Of a DNA stretch of 64,000 bases, positions 12,561 through 24,982 are shown in pieces. The notes under the pieces are model-generated. The model did no database searches and was not told where the DNA came from. It saw nothing but the letters and a program-made list of their open reading frames with translations. A program made the translations under genes and the position numbers. The stretch is from Calliopsis andreniformis. Lineage: Eukaryota > Arthropoda > Insecta > Hymenoptera > Andrenidae. The DNA lies in assembly GCF_051401765.1 (NCBI RefSeq), contig NW_027480422.1, forward strand, positions 12,976,001 through 13,040,000, given 5' to 3'. Within the stretch, counting starts at the first letter, position 1, and the number at the start of each line of letters is the position of its first letter.

Positions 12561-13346
12561 GGTGGAGCAACGCCCTAGAGTGAAGCCTAGGTTGCCCGGA
12601 ACGTAGAAATGACCATTACTTCCACACTGTTTGCAATTATACGTATTATACAGTGGAACAACTGTTGTATTTATATGGCATTTTATGCTTCTGGCATTGA
12701 CGTCTAAGGCCCTAACTATTCGCTGTGGTGGAGCAACGCCCTAGAGTAAAGCCTAGGTTGCCCCGAATGTAGAAATGACCATCACTTTCACAATGGTTGC
12801 AGTTATTCTTGTTATACGATGGAAAAACTGTTGTATTTATATTGTATTTTATGCTTCAGGCGTTGACTTCTTAGGCCCTAACTATTCGCTCTGGTGGAAC
12901 AACGCCCTAGAGTGAAGCCTAGGTTGTCCGGAACGTAAAAGTGACCATTACCTTCACACTGTTTGCGATTATTCATTTTATACGATGGTAAAACTGTTGT
13001 ACATATATCGTATTTTATGCTTCTGGCGTTGACTTCTTAGGCCCTAACTATTCGGTCAGGTGGAGCAACGCCCTAGGGTGAAGCCAAGGTTGCCCGGAAC
13101 GTAGAAATGACCATAACTTTCATACTGGTTGCAATTATCGTTTTATACGATGGAAAAACTGTTGTATTTATTTTGTATTTGGTGCTCCTGGCGTTGACTT
13201 CTGAGGCCCTAACTATTGGATCTGGTGGACCAACGCCCTAGAGTGAAGCCTAGGTTGCCCGGAACGTAGAAATGACCATTACTTCCACACTGTTTGCAAT
13301 TATTCATATTATACAGTGGAAAATCTGTTGTATTTATATTGTATTT
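12186..13346 (+). repeat. Second 7-mer higher-order repeat type, copy 1 (1,161 bp)
   Basis: Offset to the next copy is 1,161 bp, one less than 7 x 166, because one monomer per unit has the 1-bp-shorter 'caattatcgtttt' variant. Diagnostic variants are 'gcccgctacg', 'ccaccacactg', 'gactgctaagg', 'tatacgtattatac', 'cacaatggttgcag' and 'gaagccaagg'. The monomer composition differs from the 996-3,320 7-mer, so the two are independent amplifications. Confidence 0.88.
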
Positions 13347-14507
13347 TATAGTTATGGCGTTGACTTCTAAGGCCGTAGCCATTCGATGTGGTGGAGCAAT
13401 GCTCTAGAGTGAAGCCTAGGATGCCCGCTACGTAGAAATGACCATACCTTTCACACTGTTTGCAATTATTCCTGTTATACGATTGAAAAACTGTTGTATG
13501 TATATTGTATTTTATGCTTCTGGCGTTGACTTCTAAGGCCGCAGCTATTCGATGTGGTGGAGAAAGGCCCTAGAGTGAAGCCTATGTTGCCCGGAAAGTA
13601 GAAATGACCATTACCACCACACTGTTTGCAATTATTCATTTTATACAATGGAAAAACTGTTGTATTTATATTGTTTTTTATAGTTATGGCGTTGACTGCT
13701 AAGGCCGCAGCTATTCGATATGGTGGAGCAACGCCCTAGAGTGAAGCCTAGGTTGCCCGGAACGTAGAAATGACCATTACTTCCACACTGTTTGCAATTA
13801 TACGTATTATACAGTGGAACAACTGTTGTATTTATATGGCATTTTATGCTTCTGGCATTGACGTCTAAGGCCCTAACTATTCGCTGTGGTGGAGCAACGC
13901 CCTAGAGTAAAGCCTAGGTTGCCCCGAATGTAGAAATGACCATCACTTTCACAATGGTTGCAGTTATTCTTGTTATACGATGGAAAAACTGTTGTATTTA
14001 TATTGTATTTTATGCTTCAGGCGTTGACTTCTTAGGCCCTAACTATTCGCTCTGGTGGAACAACGCCCTAGAGTGAAGCCTAGGTTGCCCGGAACGTAAA
14101 AGTGACCATTACCTTCACACTGTTTGCGATTATTCATTTTATACGATGGTAAAACTGTTGTACATATATCGTATTTTATGCTTCTGGCGTTGACTTCTTA
14201 GGCCCTAACTATTCGGTCAGGTGGAGCAACGCCCTAGGGTGAAGCCAAGGTTGCCCGGAACGTAGAAATGACCATAACTTTCATACTGGTTGCAATTATC
14301 GTTTTATACGATGGAAAAACTGTTGTATTTATTTTGTATTTGGTGCTCCTGGCGTTGACTTCTGAGGCCCTAACTATTGGATCTGGTGGACCAACGCCCT
14401 AGAGTGAAGCCTAGGTTGCCCGGAACGTAGAAATGACCATTACTTCCACACTGTTTGCAATTATTCATATTATACAGTGGAAAATCTGTTGTATTTATAT
14501 TGTATTT
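13347..14507 (+). repeat. Second 7-mer higher-order repeat type, copy 2 (1,161 bp)
   Basis: Nearly identical copy of 12,186-13,346; differences are single bases (for example 'cctatgttgc' near 13,583). The match stops near 14,508, where 'ttttatgcttc' replaces 'ttttatagttatgg'. Confidence 0.88.
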
Positions 14508-15256
14508 TATGCTTCTGGCATTGACTTCTAAGGCCCTAACTATTCGATGTGGTGGAGCAACGCCCTAGAGTGAAGCCTAGGTTGCCCGGAACGTAGAAAT
14601 GACCATAACTTTCACACAGGTTGCAATTATTTGTGTTATACAAGGGAAAAACTGTTGTATTTATATTGTATTTTATGCTTCTGGCGTTGAATTCTTAGAC
14701 CCTAACTATTCGATCTGGTGGAGCAACGCCCTAGAGTGAAGCCTAGGTTGCACGGAACGTAGAAATGACCACTACTTCCTCACTGTTTGCAATTATTCAT
14801 TTTATACAATGGAAAAACTGTTGTATTTATACTGTATTTTATGCTTTCGGCGTTGACTTCTTAGGCCCTAGCTATTGGATCTGGCGGACCAACGCCCTAG
14901 AGTGAAGCCTAGGTTGCCCGGAACATAGAAATGACCATAACATTCATACTGGTTGCAACTATTTCTGTTATACAAGGGAAAAACTGTTGTATTTTTATTG
15001 TATTTTATGCTTCTGGCGTTGACTTCTTAGGCCCTAACCATTCGATCTGGTGGAGCAACGCCCTAGAGTGAAGCCTAGGTTGCACGGAACGTAGAAATGA
15101 CCATTACTTCCTCACTGTTTGCAATTATTCATTTTATACAATGGAAAAACTGTTGTATTTATATTGTTTTTTATAGTTATGGCGTTCACTTCTAAGGCCG
15201 TAGCTATTCGATGTGGTGGAGCAATGCCCTAGAGTGAAGCCTAGGATGCCCGAAAC
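14508..15256 (+). repeat. Irregular satellite monomers between duplicated segments
   Basis: Between four and five monomers with 'gcacggaacg', 'attacttcctcactg' and 'atttctgttatacaaggg' types. Related monomers recur at 16.7-17.2, 32.0-32.4, 34.7-35.0 and 60.7-61.1 kb. No gene or unique sequence is seen. Confidence 0.65.
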
Positions 15257-16650
15257 GTAGAAATGACCATATCTGTCACACTGTTTGCAATTATTCCTGT
15301 TATACGATTCAAAAACTGTTGTATTTATATTGTATTTTATGCTTCTGGCATTGTCTTCTTAGGCCCTAACTATTCGATGTGTTGGAGCAACGCCCTAGGG
15401 TGAAGTCTAGGTTGCCCGGAACGTAGAAATGACCATAACTATCAGACTAGTTGCAATTATTTGTTTTATACGATGGATAGACTGTTGTACTTATATTGTA
15501 TTTAATAGTTATGGCGTTTTCTTCTAGGGCCGCAGCTGTTTCGATGTGGTTGAGCAACGCCCTAGAGTGAAGCCTGGGTTGCCCGGAACGTAGAAATGAC
15601 CATTACTTCCACACTGTTTGCAATTATTCATATTATACAGTGGAACAACTGTTGTATTTATATGGCATTTTATGCTTCTGGCATTGACTTCTAAGGCCCC
15701 AACTATTCGATGTGGTGGAGCAACGCCCTAGAGTGAAGCCTAGGTTGCCCTGAACGTAGAAATGACCATAGCTTTCACACTGGTTGCAATTATTCCTGTT
15801 ATACCAGGGAAAAACTGTTGTATTTATATTGTATTTTATGCTTCTGGCCTTGACTTCTTAGGCCCTAACTATTCGATCTGGTGGAGCATGGCCCTAGAGT
15901 GAAGCCTAGGTTGCCAGGAACGTAGAAATGACCATAACTTTCACACTGGTTTCAATTATTCGTTTTATACAATGGAAAAACTGTTCTATTTATTTTGTAT
16001 TTTAGGCTTCGGGCGTCGACTTCTAAGGCCCTAACTATTCGATCTGGTGGTGCAACGCCCTAGAGTGAAGCCTAGGATGCCCGCAACGTAGAAATGACCA
16101 TATTTTTCACACTGGTTGCAATTATTCTTGTTATACGATGGAAAAACTGTTGTATTTATTTTGTATTTTATGCTTCAGGCGTTGACTTCTTAGGCCCTAA
16201 CTATTCGCTCTGGTGGAACAACGCCCTAGTGTGAAGCCTAGGTTGCCCGGAAAGTAGAAATGACCATTACCTCCACACTGTTTGCAATTATTCATTTTAT
16301 GCAATGGAAAAACTGTTGTATTTATGTGGTTTTTTATAGTTATGGCGTTGACTTCTAAGGCCGTAGCCATTCGATGTGGTGGAGCAATGCCCTAGAGTGA
16401 AGCCTAGGATGCCCGCAACGTAGAAATGACCATATTTTTCACACTGTTTGCAATTATTCCTGTTATACGATGGACAAACTGTTGGATTTTTAATGTACTT
16501 TATGCTTCTGGCGTTGACTTCTAAGGCCCTATGTATTCGATCTGGTGGAGCAATGTCTCAGTGTGAAGTCTAGGATTCCCGGAACGTAGAAATGGCCGTT
16601 ACATTCGCACTGGTTGCAATTACTCATTTTATGCGATGGAAAAACTGTTG
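15257..16650 (+). repeat. Segmental duplication left copy (pairs with 17,250-18,643, offset 1,993 bp)
   Basis: About 8.4 monomers matching 17,250-18,643 with a constant offset of 1,993 bp (12 x 166 + 1). Shared markers are 'gattcaaaaactg', 'cattgtcttcttagg', 'cagctgtttcg' (a +1 bp variant), 'gggcgtcgactt', 'tatgtggttttttatag' and 'tgtctcagtgtg'. One internal monomer (15,764-15,929) does not match its partner although length is preserved. Confidence 0.78.
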
Positions 16651-17249
16651 TATTTATATTGTATTTTATGCTTCTGGCATTGACTTCTAAGGCCCTAACT
16701 ATTCGATGTGGTGGAGCAACGCCCTAGACTGAAGCCTAGGTTGCCCGGAACGTAGAAATGACCATAACTTTCACACTGGTTGCAATTATTTCTGTTATAC
16801 AAGGGAAAAACTGTTGTATTTTTATTGTATATTATGCTTCTGGCGTTGACTTCTTAGGCCCTAACCATTCGATCTGGTGGAGCAACGCCCTAGAGTGAAG
16901 CCTAGGTTGCACGGAACGTAGAAATGACCATTACTTCCTCACTGTTTGCAATTATTCATTTTATACAATGGAAAAACTGTTGTATTTATATTGTTTTTTA
17001 TAGTTATGGCGTTCACTTCTAAGGCCGTAGCTATTCGATGCGGCGGAGCAATGCCCTAGAGTGAAGCCTAGGATGCCCGGAACGTAGAAATGACCATAAC
17101 ATTCATACTGGTTGCAATTATTTCTGTTATAAAAGGGAAAAGCTGTTGTATTTTTATTGTATTTTATGCTTCTGGCGTTGACTTCTTAGGCCCTAACCAC
17201 TCGATCTGGTGGAGCAACGCCCTAGAGTGAAGCCTAGGTTGCACGGAAC

Positions 17250-18643
17250 GTAGAAATGACCATATCTTTCACACTGTTTGCAATTATTCCTGTTATACGA
17301 TTCAAAAACTGTTGTATTTATATTGTATTTTATGCTTCTGGCATTGTCTTCTTAGGCCCTCACTATTCGATATGGTGGAGCAACGCCCTAGGGTGAAGTC
17401 TAGGTTGCCCGGAACATAGAAATGACCATAACTATCAGACTGGTTGCAATTATTTGTTTTATACGATGGATAGACTGTTGTACTTATATTGTATTTAATA
17501 GTTATGGCGTTGTCTTCTAGGGCCGCAGCTGTTTCGATGTAGTTGAGCAACGCCCTAGAGTGAAGCCTGGGTTGCCCGGAACGTAGAAATGACCATTACT
17601 TCCACACTGTTTGCAATTATTCATATTATACAGTGGAACAACTGTTGTATTTATATGGCATTTTATGCTTATGGCATTGACTTCTAAGGCCCTAACTATT
17701 CGATGTGGTGGAGCGACGCCCTAGAGTGAAGCCTAGGTTGCCCGGAACGTAGAAATGACCATGTCTTTCACACTGGTTGCAATTATTCCTGTTATACGAT
17801 GGAAAAACTGTTGTACTTATATTATATTTTATGCTTCAGGCGTTGACTTCTAAGGGCGTATCTATTCGATGTGGTGGAGAAACGCCCTAGAGTGAAGCCT
17901 AGGTTGCCCGGAACGTAGAAATGACCATAACTTTCACACTGGTTTCAATTATTCGTTTTATACAATGGAAAAACTGTTCTATTTATTTTGTATGTTATGC
18001 TTCGGGCGTCGACTTCTAAGGCCCTAACTATTCGATCTGGTGGTGCAACGCCCTAGAGTGAAGCCTAGGATGCCCGCAACGTAGAAATGACCATATTTTT
18101 CACACTGGTTGCAATTATTCTTGTTATACGATGGAAAAACTGTTGTATTTATTTTGTATTTTATGCTTCAGGCGTTGACTTCTTAGGCCCTAACTATTCG
18201 CTCTGGTGGAACAACGCCCTAGTGTGAAGCCTAGGTTGCCCGGAAAGTAGAAATGACCATTACCTCCACACTGTTTGCAATTATTCATTTTATACAATGG
18301 AAAAACTGTTGTATTTATGTGGTTTTTTATAGTTATGGCGTTGACTTCTAAGGCCGTAGCCATTCGATGTGGTGGAGCAATGCCCTAGAGTGAAGCCTAG
18401 GATGCCCGCAACGTAGAAATGACCATATTTTTCACACTGTTTGCTATTATTCCTGTTATACGATGGACAAACTGTTGGATTTTTAATGTACTTTATGCTT
18501 CTGGCGTTGACTTCTAAGGCCCTATGTATTCGATCTGGTGGAGCAATGTCTCAGTGTGAAGTCTAGGATTCCCGGAACGTAGAAATAGCCGTTACATTCG
18601 CACTGGTTGCAATTACTCATTCTATGCGATGGAAAAACTGTTG
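17250..18643 (+). repeat. Segmental duplication right copy (pairs with 15,257-16,650)
   Basis: Right copy of the 1,993-bp-offset pair. The non-matching monomer here is 17,757-17,922, of the 'gaccatgtctttc' / 'ttatattatat' type otherwise found near 12.0, 21.8 and 23.6 kb. The copies are separated by about 600 bp of other monomers, so this is not a simple tandem pair. Confidence 0.78.
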
Positions 18644-18753
18644 TACATATATCGTATTTTATGCTTCTGGCATTGACTTCTTAGGCCCTAACTATTCGAT
18701 CTGGTGGAGCAACGCCCTAGAGTGAAGCCTAGGATGCCCGCAACGTAGAAATG

Positions 18754-19674
18754 ACCATATCTTTCACACTGTTTGCAATTATTCCTGTTATACGATTGAA
18801 AAACTGTTTTATCTGTATTGTGTTTTATGACTCTGGCGTTGACTTCTAAGGCCGCAGCTATTCGATGAGATGGAGCAACGCCCTAGAGTGAAGCCTAGGT
18901 TGCCCGGAACGTAGAAATGACCATGTCTTTCACACTGGTTGCAATTATTCCTGTTATACGATGGAAAAACTATTGTACTTATATATATTTTATGCTTCAG
19001 GCGTTGACTTCTAAGGCCCTAACTATTCGATGTGGTGGAGCAACGCCCTAGAGTGAAGCCTAGGTTGCCCTGAACGTAGAAATGACCATAGCTTTCACAC
19101 TGGTTGCAATTATTGCTGTTATACCAGGGAAAAACTGTTGTATTTATATTGTATTTTATGCTTCTGGCCTTGACTTCTTAGGCCCTAACTATTCGATCTG
19201 GTGGAGCAACGCCCTAGGGTGAAGCCTAGGTTGCCCTGAACGTAGAAATAACCATAACTTTCATACTGGTTGCAATTATTCGTTTTATACAATGTAAAAA
19301 CTGTTGTATTTATATTGTATTTTATGCTTCAGGCGTTGACTTCTTAGGCCCTAACTATTCGCTCTGGTGGAACAACGCCCTAGAGTGATGCCTAGGTCGG
19401 CCGGATCGTAGAAATGACCATTACTTGCACACTGGATGCAATTATCGATTTATACGATGGAAAAACTCTTGTATTTATTTTGTAGTTGGTGCTCCTGGCG
19501 TTGACTTCTTAGGCCCTAACTATTGGATCTGGTGGACCAACGCCCTAGAGTGAAGCCTAGGTTGCCCGGAACGTAAAAATGACCATTACTTCCACACTGT
19601 TTGCAATTATTCATACTATACAGTGGAAAAACTGTTGTATTTATATAGTATTTTATGCTTCTGGCATTGACTTC
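18754..19674 (+). repeat. Segment duplicated at 24,062-24,982 (offset 5,308 bp)
   Basis: About 5.5 monomers. Diagnostic variants are 'gttttatctgtattg', 'cgatgagatggag', 'ttgtacttatatatatt' (1-bp-shorter type), 'gttataccaggg', 'aggtcggccgg' and 'aaaactcttg'. The match ends near 19,674 where 'cttcttagg' replaces 'cttctaagg'. Confidence 0.75.
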
Positions 19675-20289
19675 TTAGGCCCTAACTATTCGATCTGGTG
19701 GAGCAACGCCCTAGAGTGAAGCCTAGGATGCCCGCAACGTAGAAATGACCATATCTTTCACACTGTTTGCAATTATTCCTGTTATACGATTGAAAAACTG
19801 TTGTATGTATATTGTATTTTATGCTTCTGGCGTTGACTTCTAAGGCCGCAGCTATTCGATGTGGTGGAGAAAGGCCCTAGAGTGAAGCCTAGGTTGCCCG
19901 GAAAGTAGAAATGCCCATTACCACCACACTGTTTGCAATTATTCATTTTATACAATGGAAAAACTGTTGTATTTATATTGTTTTTTATAGTTATGGCGTT
20001 GACTGCTAAGGCCGCAGCAATTCGATATGGTGGAGCAACGCCCTAGAGTGAAGCCTAGGTTGCCGGGAACGTAGAAATGACCATTACTTCCACACTGTTT
20101 GCAATTATACGTATTATACAGTGGAGCAACTGTTGTATTTATATGGCATTTTATGCTTCTGGCATTGACGGCTAAGGTCCTAACTATTCGCTGTGGTGGA
20201 GCAACGCCCTAGAGTGAAGCCTAGGTTGCCCCGAATGTACAAATGACCATCACTTTCACAATGGTTGCAGTTATTCTTGTTATGCGATG

Positions 20290-21625
20290 GAAAAACTGTT
20301 GTATTTATATTGTATTTTATGCTTCAGGCGTTGACTTCTTAGGCCCTAACTATTCGCTCTGCTGGAACAACGCCCTAGAGTGATGCCTAGGTCGCCCGGA
20401 TCGTAGAAATGACCATTACTTGCACACTGGATGCAATTATCGTTTTATACGATGGAAAAACTGTTGTATTTATTTTGTATTTGGTGCTCCTGGCGTTGAC
20501 TTCTTAGGCCCTAACTATTGGATCTGGTGGACCAACGCCCTAGAGTGAAGCCTAGGTTGCCCGGAACGTAGAAATGACCATTACTTCCACACTGTTTGCA
20601 ATTATTCATACTATACAGTGGAAAAACTGTTGTATTTATATAGTATTTTATGCTTCTGGCATTGACTTCTAAGGCCCTAACTATTCGATGTGGTGGAGCA
20701 ACGCTCTAGAGTGAAGCCTAGGTCGCCCGGAACGTAGAAATGACCATAACTTTCACACTGGTTTCAATTATTCGTTTTATACAATGGAAAAACTGTTCTA
20801 TTTATTTTGTATTTTATGCTTCGGGCGTCGACTTCTAAGGCCCTAACTATTCGATCTGGTGGTGCAACGCCCTAGAGTGAAGCCTAGGATGCCCGCAACG
20901 TAGAAATGACCATATTTTTCACACTGGTTGCAATTATTCTTGTTATACGATGGAAAAACTGTTGTATTTATTTTGTATTTTATGCTTCAGGCGTTGACTT
21001 CTTAGGCCCTAACTATTCGCTCTGGTGGAACAACGCCCTAGTGTGAAGCCTAGGTTGCCCGGAAAGTAGAAATGACCATTACCTCCACACTGTTTGCAAT
21101 TATTCATTTTATACAATGGAAAAACTGTTGTATTTATGTGGTTTTTTATAGTTATGGCGTTGACTTCTAAGGCCGTAGCCATTCGATGTGGTGGAGCAAT
21201 GCCCTAGAGTGAAGCCTAGGATGCCCGCAACGTAGAAATGACCATATTTTTCACACTGTTTGCAATTATTCCTGTTATACGATGGACAAACTGTTGGATT
21301 TTTAATGTACTTTATGCTTCTGGCGTTGACTTCTAAGGCCCTATGTATTCGATCTGGTGGAGCAATGTCTCAGTGTGAAGTCTAGGATTCCCGGAACTTA
21401 GAAATGGCCGTTACATTCGCACTGGTTGCAATTACTCATTTTATGCGATGGAAAAACTGTTGTACATATATCGTATTTTATGCTTCTGGCATTGACTTCT
21501 TAGGCCCTAACTATTCGATCTGGTGGAGCAACGCCCTAGAGTGAAGCCTAGGATGCCCGCAACGTAGAAATGACCATATCTTTCACACTGTTTGCAATTA
21601 TTCCGGTTATACGATTGAAAAACTG
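20290..21625 (+). repeat. Segment duplicated at 24,603-25,938 (offset 4,313 bp)
   Basis: About eight monomers sharing 'ctatacagtggaaaaac', 'acgctctagagtg', 'aggtcgcccgg', 'gggcgtcgactt', 'gtgtgaagcc' and the 'gtggttttttatag' / 'gacaaactgttgg' pair with 24.6-25.9 kb. The match ends near 21,625, where 'gttttatc' replaces 'gttgtatg'. Boundaries are approximate. Confidence 0.72.
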
Positions 21626-24062
21626 TTTTATCTATATTGTGTTTTATGCTTCTGGCGTTGACTTCAAAGGCCGCAGCTATTCGATGAGGTGGAGCAACGC
21701 CCTAGAGTGAAGCCTAGGTTGCCCGGAACGTAGAAGTGACCATGTCTTTCACACTGGTTGCAATTATTCCTGTTATACGATGGAAAAACTATTGTACTTA
21801 TATTATATTTTATGCTTCAGGCGTTGACTTCTAAGGGCGTAGCTATTCGATGTGGTGGAGAAACGCCATAGAGTGAAGCCTAGGTTGCGCGGAAAGTAGA
21901 AATGACCATTACCTCCACACTGTTTGCAATTATTCATTTTATACAATGGAAAAACTGTTGTATTTATGTGGTTTTTTATAGTTATGGCGTTGACTTCTAA
22001 GGCCGTAGCCATTCGATGTGGTGGAGCAATGCTCTAGAGTGAAGCGTAGGATGCCCGCAACGTAGAAATGACCATATCTTTCACACTGTTTGCAATTATT
22101 CCTGTTATACGATTGAAAAACTGTTGTATGTATATTGTATTTTATGCTTCTGGCGTTGACTTCTAAGGCAGCAGCTATTCGATGTGGTGGAGAAAGGCCC
22201 TAGAGTGAAGCCTAGGTTGCCCGGAAAGTAGAAATGACCATTACCACCACACTGTTTGCAATTATTCATTTTATACAATGGAAAAACTGTTGGATTTATA
22301 TTGTTTTTTATAGTTATGGCGTTGACTTCTAAGGCCGCAGCTATTCGATCTGGTGGAGCAACGCCCTAGAGTGAAGCCTAGGTTGCACGGAACGTAGAAA
22401 TGACCATAACATTCATACTGGTTGCAATTATTTCTGTTATACAAGGGAAAAACTGTTGTATTTTTATTGTATTTTATGCTTCTGGCGTTGACTTCTTAGG
22501 CCCTAACCATTCGATCTGGTGGAGCAACGCCCTAGTGTGAAGCCTAGGTTGCCCGGAACGTAGAAGTGACCATTACCTTCACACTGTTTGCGATTATTCA
22601 TTTTATACGATGGTAAAACTGTTGTACATATATCGTATTTTATGCTTCTGGCGTTGCCTTCTTAGGCCCTAACTATTCGGTCAGGTGGAGCAACGCCCTA
22701 GGGTGAAGCCTAGGTTGCCCGGAACGTAGAAATGACCATAACTTTCATACTGGTTGCAATTATTCGTTTTATACGATGGAAAAACTGTTGTATTAATTTT
22801 GGATTTGGTGCTTCTGGCGTTGACTTCTAAGGCCCTAACTATTCGATGTGTTTGAGCAACGCCCTAGAGTGAAGCCTAGATTGCTAGGAACGTAGAAATG
22901 ACCATAACTTTCATACTGGTTGCAATTATTCGTTTTATACGATGGAAAAACTGTTGTATTTATATTGTATTTTATGCTTCAGCGATGACTTCTTAGGCCC
23001 TAACTATTCGCTCTGGTGGAACAACGCCCTAGCGTGATGCCTAGGTTGCCAGGATCGTAGAAATGACCATTACTTGCACACTGGTTGCAATTATTCGTTT
23101 TATACGATGGAAAAACTGTTGTATTTATTTTATATTTGGTGCTCCTGGCGTTGACTTCTTAGGCCCTAACTATTGGATCTGGTGGACCAACGCCCTAGAG
23201 TGAAGCCTAGGTTGCCCGGAACGTAGAAATGACCATTACTTCCACACTGTTTGCAATTATTCATATCATACAGTGGAAACACTGTTGTATTTATATTGTA
23301 TTTTATGCTTCTGGCATTGACTTCTAAGGCCCTAACTATTCGATGTGGCTGAGCAACGCCCTAGAGTGAAGCCTAGATTGCCCGGAACGTAGAAACGACC
23401 ATAGCTTTCATACTGGTTGCAATCATTCGTTTTATACAAGTGAAAAACTGTTGTATTTATTTTGTATTTTATGCCTCTGGCGTTGACTCCTAAGGCCGTA
23501 GCTATTCGATGTGGTGGAGCAACGCCCTAGAGTGAAGCCTAGGTTGCCCGGAACGTAGAAATGACCATGTCTTTCACACTGGTTGCAATTATTCCTGTTA
23601 TACGATGGAAAAACTGTTGTACTTATATTATATTTTATGCTTCAGGCGTTGACTTCTAAGGGCGTATCTATCCGATGTGGTGGAGAAACGCCCTAGAGTG
23701 AAGCCTAGGTTGCCCGGAAAGTAGAAATGACCATTACCTCCACACTGTTTGCAATTATTCATTTTATACAATGGAAAAACTGTTGTATTTATGTGGTTTT
23801 TTATAGTTATGGCGTTGACTTCTAAGGCCGTAGCCATTCGATGTGGTGGAGCAATGCCCTAGAGTGAAGCCTAGGTTGCCCGGAACGTAGAAATGACCAT
23901 GTCTTTCACACTGGTTGCAATTATTCCTGTTATACGATGGACAAACTGTTGGATTTTTAATGTACTTTATGCTTCTGGCGTTGACTTCTAAGGCCCTATG
24001 TATTCGATCTGGTGGAGCAATGTCGCAGTGTGAAGTCTAGGATTCCCGGAACGTAGAAATGG
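21040..24062 (+). repeat. Three-kb segment matching 38,625-41,647 (offset 17,585 bp)
   Basis: About 18 monomers identical or nearly so to 38,625-41,647. The right-hand match includes the point (39,930) where one 31-mer unit ends and the next begins; the equivalent internal position here is 22,345. The part 22,345-24,062 also matches 34,785-36,502 at offset 12,440. The match stops abruptly at about 24,062, where 'aatggcc' continues into an 'atatctttc' monomer instead of 'gttacattc'. Confidence 0.82.
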
Positions 24063-24982
24063 CCATATCTTTCACACTGTTTGCAATTATTCCTGTTATA
24101 CGATTGAAAAACTGTTTTATCTGTATTGTGTTTTATGCCTCTGGCGTTGACTTCTAAGGCCGCAGCTATTCGATGAGATGGAGCAACGCCCTAGAGTGAA
24201 GCCTAGGTTGCCCGGAACGTAGAAATGACCATGTCTTTCACACTGGTTGCAATTATTCCTGTTATACGATGGAAAAACTATTGTACTTATATATATTTTA
24301 TGCTTCAGGCGTTGACTTCTAAGGCCCTAACTATTCGATGTGGTGGAGCAACGCCCTAGAGTGAAGCCTAGGTTGCCCTGAACGTAGAAATGACCATAGC
24401 TTTCACACTGGTTGCAATTATTCCTGTTATACCAGGGAAAAACTGTTGTATTTATATTGTATTTTATGCTTCTGGCCTTGACTTCTTAGGCCCTAACTAT
24501 TCGATCTGGTGGAGCAACGCCCTAGGGTGAAGCCTAGGTTGCCCTGAACGTAGAAATAACCATAACTTTCATACTGGTTGCAATTATTCGTTTTATACAA
24601 TGTAAAAACTGTTGTATTTATATTGTATTTTATGCTTCAGGCGTTGACTTCTTAGGCCCTAACTATTCGCTCTGGTGGAACAACGCCCTAGAGTGATGCC
24701 TAGGTCGGCCGGATCGTAGAAATGACCATTACTTGCACACTGGATGCAATTATCGATTTATACGATGGAAAAACTCTTGTATTTATTTTGTATTTGGTGC
24801 TCCTGGCGTTGACTTCTTAGGCCCTATCTATTGGATCTGGTGGACCAACGCCCTAGAGTGAAGCCTAGGTTGCCCGGAACGTAAAAATGACCATTACTTC
24901 CACACTGTTTGCAATTATTCATACTATACAGTGGAAAAACTGTTGTATTTATATAGTATTTTATGCTTCTGGCATTGACTTC
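24062..24982 (+). repeat. Copy of 18,754-19,674
   Basis: Begins directly at the end of the 21,040-24,062 segment and matches 18,754-19,674 at a constant 5,308-bp offset, making 24,062 a clean mosaic junction. Confidence 0.75.
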
